32,407 nucleotides of DNA, taken from assembly GCF_028285745.1 (NCBI RefSeq), contig NZ_JANQOP010000066.1:1-32407 (forward strand), read 5' to 3'. A program made the translations under genes and the position numbers. Position 1 is the stretch's first letter, and each line of letters begins with the position of its first letter. Below, in pieces: positions 1 through 8,192 of the stretch. Source of the stretch: Acaryochloris sp. IP29b_bin.137. Lineage in GTDB: Bacteria > Cyanobacteriota > Cyanobacteriia > Thermosynechococcales > Thermosynechococcaceae. The notes beneath the pieces are model-generated. The model ran no database searches and was not told where the DNA came from. It saw only the letters and a program-made list of their open reading frames with translations.

Positions 1-1662
1 GATTTCAGCAGTGCCGCCATTATCAGGAGTACCCACACCTGCGAGGGTTAAGTCGTTACCCTCAGCGTCAGAGTCGTTCCCTAAAACATCAATGTTTACT
101 GCTGCACCTGCATCAGTTGTGGCTGTGTCATCCGCTGCTACTGGTGCTGTGTTAACAACATTGGTATCTTTGAGCGTTAACGTCACTGAACCAGCATCTG
201 CTGAAACGGTATATCCATCTCCTGGACCTACTGTAAACGTAGTCTGCTCTTCACCCTGATCATCATTACGCAAATCATCATCAGGATTAGTCACTGAACC
301 ATCTGGAACCCGATCTTCGTCATTAAAAATGGGTAAAGTGATAGTTGCCGTTTGCTCTGTAACTAGGATAGTTGCGCCACTGTTATCATCGAAACCGGTA
401 AAACCTCCAATCCCAGTGAACGTCGCGTCAGGAGGAAGCACTAAAAAATCGCCTAAAGCAAAAGGCTTACCTGTTTCAAGAGAAATTTCTAAACCTTCGC
501 TTGGTGGGGGTTCGCTCAGACTAATAGTAAAGGTGACTTGAGGTGTAGGATCTTCGTCTTCGACCAATTCAGTAACGTCGGTGGTAATGCTAACCTCTGG
601 AACACCGGAAGATAGTTGTTCTGGATTATCCGCCATAATAATCGAATCGCTACTGGCTCCCGCAGCGACTGTTCCAGGTGTCCCCAGACCCAGACCATCA
701 GGCACATCCTCTGGCGCAATAGTGCTAATGGTCCAAGTGATCTCTTCCGCGACATCCGCAGAATCTTCAATATCGGGGTTAGTATCAGGGTTATCTACAC
801 TAACATCTGCGTCAGAAGTGTTTAATACAGGAATGGAAAACGAAGCATTCTGCTGTGTGATATTCAACGCGAAGGCGCTAAAGTCAAGGTCTGGCGATAC
901 GTCGTTGTTAGGTAAGAAAGGATCAATGCCATTGAGCTGTAAGTTTGACCCATCAAAATTAGGATTGAATCGATTAAACGAAGAAGTCTCATTGGCACTC
1001 AGGACAACTACAATACCCCCTGCTGGAGGAGCTTCGTCGAGCGTAAAGTTAAATGTAACGAGTGTCTCTTCAGTTTCAATCGCTACATCCTGTTCGATAT
1101 CAAGGCTAACTTCAACAAAGCTGCCCTCATAACTCTGTTGCAGTGCTTCAGAGAAAATAACGTGCGTTTGAACCTCTCCAAGCTGAGCATCTAGCACCCA
1201 ATTTAGCTGACCATCAATTTTACCTACGCGCTGAGTAGATGCAGCAATATTGGCCTCTGTAAGCTGATGTAAACGCTGCAAGAAGAGTGCACCTAATGCG
1301 CCTTCAGCTACCTGACATCCATAAACTAAGACATCAGCGCTGCAAAGTGCGTTAGCCCAAGATTCGATTTGATGTTCGTAGTGGCTGAGGGTTTCAAGAC
1401 TGAGCTTGGAATTGCCTAAAAATAAACATCCTGAGGTCCCGTGGGACACTAAATGTAAGCTTGAGACGAGTTTCCGACTACTCAATGCCTGCGTAATTTG
1501 TTCTATCCCATCTCGGCTGGGATCGAGTACGATGACATCTTCCTGAGGCAAGCTACGAACCAACTGCGTTAGATCGTCAACATGACTGTCAATGATGACA
1601 AGTGTTTTTGTTGATGAGAGACTTTTTCTCAATTGAGATGAATTTGGTGCGGTCAAGAACAT
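1..1662 (-). CDS. DUF4347 / Calx-beta-like / tandem-95 repeat surface protein, N-terminal part (cut by left edge)
   Basis: The ATG at 1662-1660 opens 554 codons with no stop before the left edge. An AAGGA ribosome site lies 10 bases upstream of it (top strand 1673-1677). Residues about 20-180 match DUF4347: a hydrophobic strand LVIID, then LHLVSHG (His74), GNSKLSLETL, and VLVYGCQVAEG (Cys116). From about residue 185 the protein becomes acidic beta-sandwich repeats resembling Calx-beta (EVSLDIEQDV, then EVSITTDVTELVEDED). From about residue 505 a cadherin-like/tandem-95 unit begins (NTAPVAADDTATTDAG, then NIDVLGNDSDAEGNDL). No N-terminal signal peptide is visible, as I recall is usual for this family. 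Such proteins are typically very long, calcium-binding, exported or adhesive. The His-Gly and Gly-Cys pair resembles the dyad of caspase-like proteases, but activity is unproven. It is divergent from the genes to its right and probably unrelated to the biosynthetic operon. Confidence 0.88.
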   Translation of the reverse strand, partial: MFLTAPNSSQLRKSLSSTKTLVIIDSHVDDLTQLVRSLPQEDVIVLDPSRDGIEQITQALSSRKLVSSLHLVSHGTSGCLFLGNSKLSLETLSHYEHQIESWANALCSADVLVYGCQVAEGALGALFLQRLHQLTEANIAASTQRVGKIDGQLNWVLDAQLGEVQTHVIFSEALQQSYEGSFVEVSLDIEQDVAIETEETLVTFNFTLDEAPPAGGIVVVLSANETSSFNRFNPNFDGSNLQLNGIDPFLPNNDVSPDLDFSAFALNITQQNASFSIPVLNTSDADVSVDNPDTNPDIEDSADVAEEITWTISTIAPEDVPDGLGLGTPGTVAAGASSDSIIMADNPEQLSSGVPEVSITTDVTELVEDEDPTPQVTFTISLSEPPPSEGLEISLETGKPFALGDFLVLPPDATFTGIGGFTGFDDNSGATILVTEQTATITLPIFNDEDRVPDGSVTNPDDDLRNDDQGEEQTTFTVGPGDGYTVSADAGSVTLTLKDTNVVNTAPVAADDTATTDAGAAVNIDVLGNDSDAEGNDLTLAGVGTPDNGGTAEI

Positions 1663-2404
1663 TGCGTTTTAGTCCTTAATTTAAGAATCGATAGCGTTTA
1701 GATAGGCAAAACATTGACTCAAACCAAGAGCTGAAAACCCCAGGCCTGAGAACCAACACCCTTTCCTTACAATGAAGTCCTCATTAGAGAGCAGAGAAGG
1801 TTGCTCAGGATACCAACATTAATGTTTGATGGGCACGATTGAGCCGATCTCGATGACTCTAAACATCAGCAACGGCATTATTTTATTAAGAATACTTATG
1901 GTTAATTCTTTAAAGTTGTTGTCATTAGACATATGCAAAGAAAATCTTTTAGGCAAATGAAAAACTCCAAAAAGCTGAATAGAAACAACTCTCCTTTTCT
2001 TAAACCAAAGATAAAGTCTTCTTAATTCATGCATTTAGCCCATAGATAGATAAAAATCGCAATAGAAAGCAGATTGTCCAATATTAAGCTGGAAAATCAC
2101 GTCTAACCCTAACTACATAGGTAGAGCAAGGAGGTCACCCTTCTCTAGCAGAATCTTGTATGGCTTCATAAAATAAGCAGCAGCAATCTAATTGATTATC
2201 TTTGTTGACTTCATTTCTCAACTAATTCAAAATTACAGTATCACTTATAACTGAATTTGAAAAGAAAATGAGTAATAACCTACAAAATTAAAGTTATGTG
2301 TTCACGTAAGCCTCTTACCGTAAAGCTTTTACACTCATTTAGACCGCATGTTGATAATTCGTGAGTGATTTACAGATCTTCTACTTTGGACCTATTCTCA
2401 CTGT

Positions 2405-2418
2405 AATATCATGATATT
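2405..2418. repeat. 14-bp perfect palindrome
   Basis: AATATCATGATATT is its own reverse complement. It sits in AT-rich intergenic DNA where such palindromes can arise by chance. An operator for a dimeric regulator is possible, but no adjacent promoter was recognised. Confidence 0.3.
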
Positions 2419-2460
2419 CATTCAAAGAACCTAATGATCAGTGAAAATAGCTGCTTTAAA

Positions 2461-2530
2461 GGGATAAGACTGCATATTTTCTCCAAAAATTGGTTTTTTA
2501 TGCAAAAATACCTTCTTTCAGATTTATCCC
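2461..2530. repeat. Nested inverted repeats
   Basis: Three pairs of arms lie inside one another: GGGATAA (2461-2467) with TTATCCC (2524-2530), TGCATA (2471-2476) with TATGCA (2499-2504), and CCAA (2483-2486) with TTGG (2490-2493). The innermost stem is followed by six T residues (2494-2499), like a very weak terminator. The right side has a longer unpaired stretch than the left, so a regular stem is not formed. It may be a decayed small mobile element, a folded RNA segment or coincidence. Confidence 0.25.
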
Positions 2531-2582
2531 AACCACCAGGTTGAATAATTTTTTAAGGAAGATGCAATTTTTCTTTTCTTAA

Positions 2583-3002
2583 CGACTTTGCACTGAAAAT
2601 ACAAAGGTTGCAGAAGTTCCGTCTTCAGCAAGAGTAAATTTGTTTGCTGAGACAAATGGAACAGGTGGGGCAAGAAAAATTACAGCCTAAGCACAAGGCT
2701 TAAACACCGTAGCTACTAAACAGCATGATTTATTGGATCGGATCACCGCCAATGAGCAATGCAGTATTTAAATCGACAGTCAGCTCACCAAAGCAATTGT
2801 GAATAATCAAATGACTATTGCAGATTTAGAAAATCGGCTCCAACAAAGGAGGCGGATGACATCAAGCATTTACGTTGAGCAGATGAACATCAGAATGATG
2901 TTCATCTGTAATGAGTTTGACATTCCTTCCCCACACCTCTGTCGTTTAGACAGGAAGATTCCCTGGGTCGCGAGTAATTGTTCCTGCTTTAGGGCTTGTT
3001 GA
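2583..3002 (+). pseudogene. Possible gene remnant broken by two in-frame stops
   Basis: One reading frame looks coding-like over about 420 bases but is interrupted by TAA at 2688-2690 and 2769-2771 and ends at TGA 3000-3002. Its pieces read KVAEVPSSARVNLFAETNG, then QGLNTVATKQHDLLDRITAN, then after the second stop QLTKAIVNNQMTIADLENRL, which looks like a short coiled coil. The last piece alone is open from a GTG at 2799 for 67 codons, but it has no good ribosome site and its tail (after about residue 20) looks unlike a normal protein. I recognise no family. Either this is a degraded gene or the resemblance is accidental. Confidence 0.22.
2880..2908. repeat. Perfect 12-bp hairpin with a 5-base loop
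   Basis: CAGATGAACATC (2880-2891) is separated by AGAAT from its exact reverse complement GATGTTCATCTG (2897-2908). There is no T-run after it, so it does not look like an intrinsic terminator. It lies in non-coding or degraded sequence about 285 bases ahead of the ABC transporter genes. A regulator site, a REP-like element or a transposon remnant are all possible. Confidence 0.55.
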
Positions 3003-3192
3003 CTAGGCTCAATACTTAGCGCCCGCGATAGATTATGTGAGCAAATCTGCGATAAGACCCCACAACTTAGATTCTAAGGGAAAACCATGGATGGTGAGTT
3101 GACGCTTTACTTTAGCCAGAAAAGGCAAATTTATGGACGGATTCTTGAATCATTGCAACTGAAGAAAGACATATACTTTGAGAAATTTGCCT

Positions 3193-4047
3193 ATGTTAGT
3201 CATTCAAGAACTTTGTAAAACGTACAACAACGGGATTGAAGCACTTAAGAATATTTCCCTTGAAATACCTCATGGAATTTTTGGGCTGTTGGGTCCTAAT
3301 GGGGCTGGGAAATCCACCCTGATGCGGACCTTAGCTACTCTGCAGGATCCAGATAGCGGCACGGTTACTTTGGATGGAACGGATTTGCGACGGGATCTAC
3401 AGCAGTCCCGTCAGAATCTGGGCTATTTACCCCAGGATTTTGGAGTCTATCCTCAAGTCTCTGCAGTTGAACTCCTCGATCAACTGGCTGTTTTCAAAGG
3501 CTTTGTCAATCGAAAGCAACGACGGGCAGTTGTTGAAGAACAACTACAGCTCGTTAATCTCTTCGATCATCGACATCAGCAACTGGGAACATTCTCTGGG
3601 GGAATGCGACAGCGCTTTGGTATTGCCCAGGCATTGCTAGGAGCGCCGCGCTTAATCATTGTCGATGAACCAACGGCTGGTTTGGACCCAGCAGAGCGTA
3701 TCCGATTTCAGAATTTACTCGCTGAGATTAGCCAGGATCGGGTGCTGTTACTCTCAACTCATATTGTCGAGGATGTGGCTGAACTCTGCCCTCAGATGGC
3801 GATTCTTAAACAGGGTGCAATAGTGCAGAGCGGTAGTCCATTGGAGATGTTGGACAACTTGAAAGGACGGGTTTGGATGTGTCCAGGGGAAGACCTCTCT
3901 GAGATAGAGGAACAGTGGGCTTTAATTACGACTCGGATGGAACGCGGCGGTCGCTGCACAAGAGTGTTGAGTGAAACCCAGCCCAGTTCAAAATTTCAGT
4001 TAGTTGATCCTGATCTTAACGATGTGTATTTCACGGCATTGATGTAG
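3193..4047 (+). CDS. ABC transporter ATP-binding protein
   Basis: This is the cytoplasmic ATPase that would power the permease encoded just downstream. Numbered from the upstream TTG at 3178, it shows Walker A GPNGAGKS (39-46), the Q-loop in YLPQDFG (Gln86), signature FSGGMRQR (139-146), Walker B LIIVDEP (Glu164), D-loop AGLD and switch His195 in STHIVEDV. The C-terminal 70 residues are less conserved, as in the ABC-2 (CcmA/YhaQ-like) export subfamily. I prefer the ATG at 3193, which gives MLVIQELCKTY, the normal start of this family. The TTG adds five residues and neither site has a strong Shine-Dalgarno sequence. The next gene begins 39 bases after the stop, so the two form an operon. The substrate cannot be told from sequence. 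Confidence 0.93.
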   Translation: MLVIQELCKTYNNGIEALKNISLEIPHGIFGLLGPNGAGKSTLMRTLATLQDPDSGTVTLDGTDLRRDLQQSRQNLGYLPQDFGVYPQVSAVELLDQLAVFKGFVNRKQRRAVVEEQLQLVNLFDHRHQQLGTFSGGMRQRFGIAQALLGAPRLIIVDEPTAGLDPAERIRFQNLLAEISQDRVLLLSTHIVEDVAELCPQMAILKQGAIVQSGSPLEMLDNLKGRVWMCPGEDLSEIEEQWALITTRMERGGRCTRVLSETQPSSKFQLVDPDLNDVYFTALM

Positions 4048-4086
4048 TCCATAGCAGAATGCCTTTATCCAAGAAGGTTTGAATCC

Positions 4087-7000
4087 ATGTTTTCAACTCC
4101 TGTCTTTCGCTTTGAGTGCCGTTACCATCTACGCCGCCCCACTTTTTGGGTGATTGCCGTAGTATTTTTTGCGATCGCAACCACTGATATGGTCTCCAAA
4201 GGCAGTGAAGGCAACGCCTTTTTCTATGTCAATAGTCCGCTACAGATCTTTCAAACCACAATTTGGTATAGCATTTTTGGCATTTTAGCCGCGGCTGCCT
4301 TTATTGCCGAAACTTTTGTGCGCGATGCTCAAAACCGAACGGAAGAGCTAATTCTAGCAACTCCCATTTCCAAAAGACACTACTTAGCGACACGGTTTAT
4401 CGCTGCTTTTGCGGTGGCATTCCTTGCTTTTTCGGCCTATCTGCCAGGGATGATTCTGGGAAGTTTAGTACCGGGGTTAAATGCATATGCTATCGGGCCG
4501 CTTCGACTGGACGCCTACTTACTAAGCTATGGATTGATCACCTTCCCTAACTTGTTTCTGGTGTCTGCGATTGCCTTTGGGTTAGCAGCCCGAACGCGAA
4601 GTTTAGCGTTTACCTATGCAGGGTCAATTGTCTTAGTGATGTTTTATTTGGCCTCCCTACTGATGGTAGGGGTGGATGTGATTAACTTTGACCAATATTG
4701 GCTATGGGCCCTCGCAGACCCCTTTGGATTTTTTGGCTTAGAAGAGCAAACGCTGGCCTGGACCGTTCATCAATACAATACCCTGATGCCCCCATTGAGT
4801 GGCACCTTCGTTTGGAACCGCATACTGTGGATCCTAATTGGTCTCGGGACTTGGCTCATCAGTTACCTAAGTTTTTCCCTGAAACTACCTCGCCGATCCA
4901 CACGCCAATCAGTGGTTCAGGCAGTTGGACAGAATCGACAACCATCGTCTGGGAAGCTAATATCCTCGAACCGTCCCATCAATCATACCTTTCGCTTTGT
5001 TCGTCAATGGATTCATCGCAGCATTTTTGAAACTCGCATGATTCTGAAAGGACGAGCTTTTTTGCTGCTGACAGCGGGAGGACTAGTTAGTTTGGTGATG
5101 GCGGCCATGGGAAGCCGCACCTTCAGTTATTCAAACCCCAGTACCGATATTTTGATCCACTCGGCCAATATTTATCTAGACTATATTCTCTTTGCCATTA
5201 TTGTGGTCTATTCGGCAGAGGTCATGTGGCGCGATCGCGCCCTCAGGCTGCAGTCCGTGCTTGATGCCACCCCCGTTTCAAGTGGGGTGCTTTTATTATC
5301 GAAACTGTCAGCGCTCTTTGTGATGATTACATTCAATTTGCTGCTGGCCATGGGGGTGATGATTGGCTATCAGCTTTTGAATGGCTATACCAACCTCCAG
5401 CTTCCCCTTTACGGACAAATGCTGTTTCTAGAGCATGGTCCTTACTACTACATCACGGCTGCCCTCGCACTATTTACCCAAGTCGTCACCCGTCGTAAAT
5501 ACTTGGGGATGGCTTTGGTCGTTTTAATTTCTTTATCCCATATCCCCTTAGATGCGTTGGGCTGGTATCACAACCTCTATCGGTTTGCAGCGACCAATGA
5601 TATTGAATACTCTCCCATGAATGGATACGGGGGGTTATTTCAAGGACATCTCTGGTATGTCCTTTACTGGAGTCTGTTTGCCGCAGTCTTGCTGATGATT
5701 GCATATATGCTCTGGCCCCGAGGCATCCCAGAGGGTAAGCCGGGAGCATTGTGGCGAAGCGGCTGGAAAGCCGCCCATCGCTCAGTCAAAAAAGTTCTCG
5801 CAGTCTTGGTGCTGTCCTGGGTGGGCGTAGGGACCTGGATTGCCTACAATACCACTCAACTCAACGCCTACCAACCACCGGGTAAAGAGGAAACGGCAGC
5901 AGCCATTGAAAAGCGATTTAAAAAATATGAATCCTTGCCTATGCCTGTGGTCACCGATACTAAAGTGACCGTTGATTTATATCCGGACCAACGCTATTTC
6001 AAAGCACGGGGACAATACACCTTAGAAAATCGTACTGATCAGCCCATTCGTGAAATTCACCTATTGACCTTTATTAACCTCAAGCTTGGGGAAGTTAACT
6101 ATCCAGGGGCCAAGCTTCGGGAGGCTCATCCGAAGTGGGGCTACTATATCTATGACTTAGCCTCTCCCCTCATGCCCGGCGAGCAGCAAGTGATGCAGTT
6201 TCAGACTGCCACAACGTCGGCCCAGGGCTTTCGCAATCAGGTTGATAGCGATGACGTGTATATGATTTATCCCAATGATGTCGTTGCCAATGGGACCAAT
6301 CTGTACAGTCCTTTTATTTTGCCCTTTGTCGGCTACACCAAAATGGTGGAGCAAAAAAAAGCCTGGTTGCGGGCTAATTTAAGATTGCCCCCCCTTGACG
6401 AACGCATGCGTTCCCATGATGACCCCTCCGGCCTGGCCCAAGCATTAATGGTGACTCATTTAGCCTGGGGGAAGACAGAGGTTACGATTGGGACTGCTGC
6501 AGATCAAATGGCCGTCACATCAGGGCGTCTCGTAAAGCAATGGACCGAGGGAGATCGGGCCTATTTTCGCTATCGCTCAACTCAGCAGACCCGGGGTAAA
6601 TTCACGATCTACTCGGCCCGATACGCAACCTATCGCAATAATGATTACCGGGTCCCCATTGAGATTTACTACCATCCCTCCCACTCAGACAATGTGGAAT
6701 TGATGGCTCAGCAAATGGGTAAAGCGCTCACCTTTTACGAGCAAATCTTGGGTCCCTATCCCTTTGAGCAGGTGCGATTGGTTGAATTTGTCTATTACGA
6801 CGGCATGGTTTTTTCAGAAGGGGGAACGTTGGGACTACCCGAAGTGCTGGGCTGGAAAAGCAAAGCACAGGGGCAAGGAAAGGAATCCTTAATTGATTGG
6901 GTGAGCTATCTATTGGCCCATGCCTGGTGGGAAGACCAGATGATTGCCGCTGATGTAGCAGGGGGCATGACAATTCGGGAGGCGTTAAGTGCTTATGCGA

Positions 7001-7695
7001 GTGAACTGTATCAGCGATCGCAGCGCCCCCCTGCAGAACAGCGCCTAGCAAAGCAGCGCTTAATGCGTGATTACTTCCGACAGCTCGGTAAAATTGACTT
7101 TAAGGAACCTCCCCTAGTGGATGTTTACAACGAACTACCTGTCGCCCGCCACAAAGGTGGCATGATCTTAGAACTGATTGAACAGCAAATCGGTCAGGTA
7201 GCCCTTCTTAGGGCAATTCGCCAGTTTTTAAACATTCATCGATTTCAGCCTCCACCCTACGCGACGGTCTTAGACCTGAAGGATCAGATTGCAGCCCAGG
7301 CTTCTACCAAGGATCGAGTACTAATCGATGAGTTGTTTAGTAAAGTCGTTACTTATCAAGTAGGCCTTACGGATGCCGTCGCTAAGCCTTTTGACAAGGG
7401 TAAGTACAAAGTGACTCTCAATCTCGCTGCTCAAAAACGATACACAACAAATCTAGGCCTGCAAAAATCAGCACCACTCAATATGCCCCTCGCAATTTCA
7501 GTTCAAGATCAAAAGGGTAAAACGCTCTACGACAGTCAACGGTTAATCGACAAGCCCCAAACTACGGTTAAACTCATCGTTAGTGATCGTCCCGCTTCAG
7601 TATCCCTCGATGGCGATTATGTTCTACCTTCAGCCTTCACCCAAAACAACACGCGCCCCATCAGAATCCTCAGCACAGATGACACTGGTGGTTGA
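4087..7695 (+). CDS. ABC-2 permease fused to an M1-aminopeptidase-like domain (catalytic motif degenerate)
   Basis: This 1202-residue protein is preceded by AAGAAGG about 9 bases before its ATG. Residues 1-265 and about 310-590 are two ABC-2-type membrane halves. Hydrophobic segments lie near 20-33, 60-77, 103-128, 145-166, 177-197 and 243-262, then near 324-341, 360-378, 400-428, 452-466, 473-490, 522-543 and 569-587. Residues about 615-1090 are an extracytoplasmic domain of the M1 (gluzincin) fold: YEQILGPYPFEQVRLVEF, FSEGGTLGLPE in place of the GAMEN region, then YLLAHAWWEDQ. In active M1 enzymes that last place reads HExxHxWW. Here the first His is Tyr941 and the catalytic Glu is Leu942; only His945 and a downstream Glu965 remain. 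The usual Tyr of the YxKG segment is also lost (ARHKGG). It is therefore probably a non-catalytic binding domain. It pairs with the upstream ATPase; fusions of ABC permease and M1 domain are known, with no firm substrate to my knowledge. Confidence 0.9.
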   Translation: MFSTPVFRFECRYHLRRPTFWVIAVVFFAIATTDMVSKGSEGNAFFYVNSPLQIFQTTIWYSIFGILAAAAFIAETFVRDAQNRTEELILATPISKRHYLATRFIAAFAVAFLAFSAYLPGMILGSLVPGLNAYAIGPLRLDAYLLSYGLITFPNLFLVSAIAFGLAARTRSLAFTYAGSIVLVMFYLASLLMVGVDVINFDQYWLWALADPFGFFGLEEQTLAWTVHQYNTLMPPLSGTFVWNRILWILIGLGTWLISYLSFSLKLPRRSTRQSVVQAVGQNRQPSSGKLISSNRPINHTFRFVRQWIHRSIFETRMILKGRAFLLLTAGGLVSLVMAAMGSRTFSYSNPSTDILIHSANIYLDYILFAIIVVYSAEVMWRDRALRLQSVLDATPVSSGVLLLSKLSALFVMITFNLLLAMGVMIGYQLLNGYTNLQLPLYGQMLFLEHGPYYYITAALALFTQVVTRRKYLGMALVVLISLSHIPLDALGWYHNLYRFAATNDIEYSPMNGYGGLFQGHLWYVLYWSLFAAVLLMIAYMLWPRGIPEGKPGALWRSGWKAAHRSVKKVLAVLVLSWVGVGTWIAYNTTQLNAYQPPGKEETAAAIEKRFKKYESLPMPVVTDTKVTVDLYPDQRYFKARGQYTLENRTDQPIREIHLLTFINLKLGEVNYPGAKLREAHPKWGYYIYDLASPLMPGEQQVMQFQTATTSAQGFRNQVDSDDVYMIYPNDVVANGTNLYSPFILPFVGYTKMVEQKKAWLRANLRLPPLDERMRSHDDPSGLAQALMVTHLAWGKTEVTIGTAADQMAVTSGRLVKQWTEGDRAYFRYRSTQQTRGKFTIYSARYATYRNNDYRVPIEIYYHPSHSDNVELMAQQMGKALTFYEQILGPYPFEQVRLVEFVYYDGMVFSEGGTLGLPEVLGWKSKAQGQGKESLIDWVSYLLAHAWWEDQMIAADVAGGMTIREALSAYASELYQRSQRPPAEQRLAKQRLMRDYFRQLGKIDFKEPPLVDVYNELPVARHKGGMILELIEQQIGQVALLRAIRQFLNIHRFQPPPYATVLDLKDQIAAQASTKDRVLIDELFSKVVTYQVGLTDAVAKPFDKGKYKVTLNLAAQKRYTTNLGLQKSAPLNMPLAISVQDQKGKTLYDSQRLIDKPQTTVKLIVSDRPASVSLDGDYVLPSAFTQNNTRPIRILSTDDTGG

Positions 7696-8192
7696 ACTGT
7701 GGAAATTTTAGAGGTACATTGTTAATACTCATTCTTAATTAGAAAGCCATATCTATTTACTCTACTAAGAATTAAAAATAAATCGCTAAATTGAGGGAAT
7801 AGCTGGATCTTATGAACTAAAGCCAAATCCTAGTTCTGTTTACTCCTACTATCACATGCATAAAGCTAATAGGTTGAAATGCCTTACAAAATGACTTTTG
7901 TTTGAACAGTTGGATAGTATTGACAACATTGAAGACGCCTTGTGGTATAAGAAACGCCAATCCTTAAGGAATTCTTTTTTTAGTGTTGGCTTGTAGAAAA
8001 AAATATAAGAATCATTTATTCTATTGAGAATAATTCCTATTATGGGAGTGCTATTATAGCTTCTTTCATGAGCATGGGATAAGTGCCACGTATTCACATA
8101 TGAGTTCGTGACTGTTTTTCTTCGCTTATTAAGAAAGGCCTTGAGAAGTTAGACACATGCGTGTTTTTTCTCCGATCTGATACCTAGCAACA
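7696..8192. other. AT-rich spacer between the ABC operon and the biosynthetic operon
   Basis: No gene was found on either strand; an 81-codon minus-strand frame at 8097-7852 looks like noise. An imperfect inverted repeat (7731-7742 with 7762-7772) lacks a following T-run, so I do not call a terminator. The spacer presumably contains the promoter of the downstream operon, with one weak candidate listed separately. Confidence 0.5.
7920..7951 (+). promoter_or_regulatory. Weak candidate promoter for the biosynthetic operon
   Basis: A perfect TTGACA (7920-7925) is followed by TATAAG (7946-7951). The spacer is 20 bases, longer than the usual 16-18, and the pair lies about 240 bases ahead of the first start codon. 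It is the best match seen in the spacer, but AT-rich DNA gives such matches easily. Confidence 0.2.

Larger units (their letters stand above)
1678..2582. other. AT-rich intergenic region without a recognisable gene
   Basis: Both strands were read. The only longer frame is a 71-codon minus-strand frame at 2034-1819. Its composition looks like low-complexity AT-rich noise and I recognise no family. The region must hold the promoter of the leftward repeat-protein gene, but no box pair stands out enough to call. An AGGAGG-like string near 2130 is followed only by an ATG with a stop two codons later. A palindrome and a set of nested inverted repeats in its right half are listed separately. Confidence 0.5.

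Noticed and set aside
11-1132. Plus-strand frames rich in Ser, Thr and Val at the left end
   Set aside because: They are antisense to the 554-codon minus-strand gene, which has a ribosome site and recognisable domains; their composition is the mirror of its Asp/Glu-rich repeats.
1819-2034. A 71-codon minus-strand frame upstream of the repeat-protein gene
   Set aside because: It has AT-rich, low-complexity composition with no recognised family and no convincing ribosome site.
2988-3062. A possible insertion-sequence end around GGGCTTGTTGAC
   Set aside because: I could not find a matching inverted end, a target duplication or a transposase fragment in the window.
3087-3221. A 44-codon plus-strand frame starting at ATG 3087
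   Set aside because: It overlaps the ABC ATPase start in another frame, resembles no family I know and has only a weak start signal.
7731-7772. A possible terminator after the ABC permease gene
   Set aside because: The arms pair imperfectly, the loop is long and no T-run follows on the plus strand.
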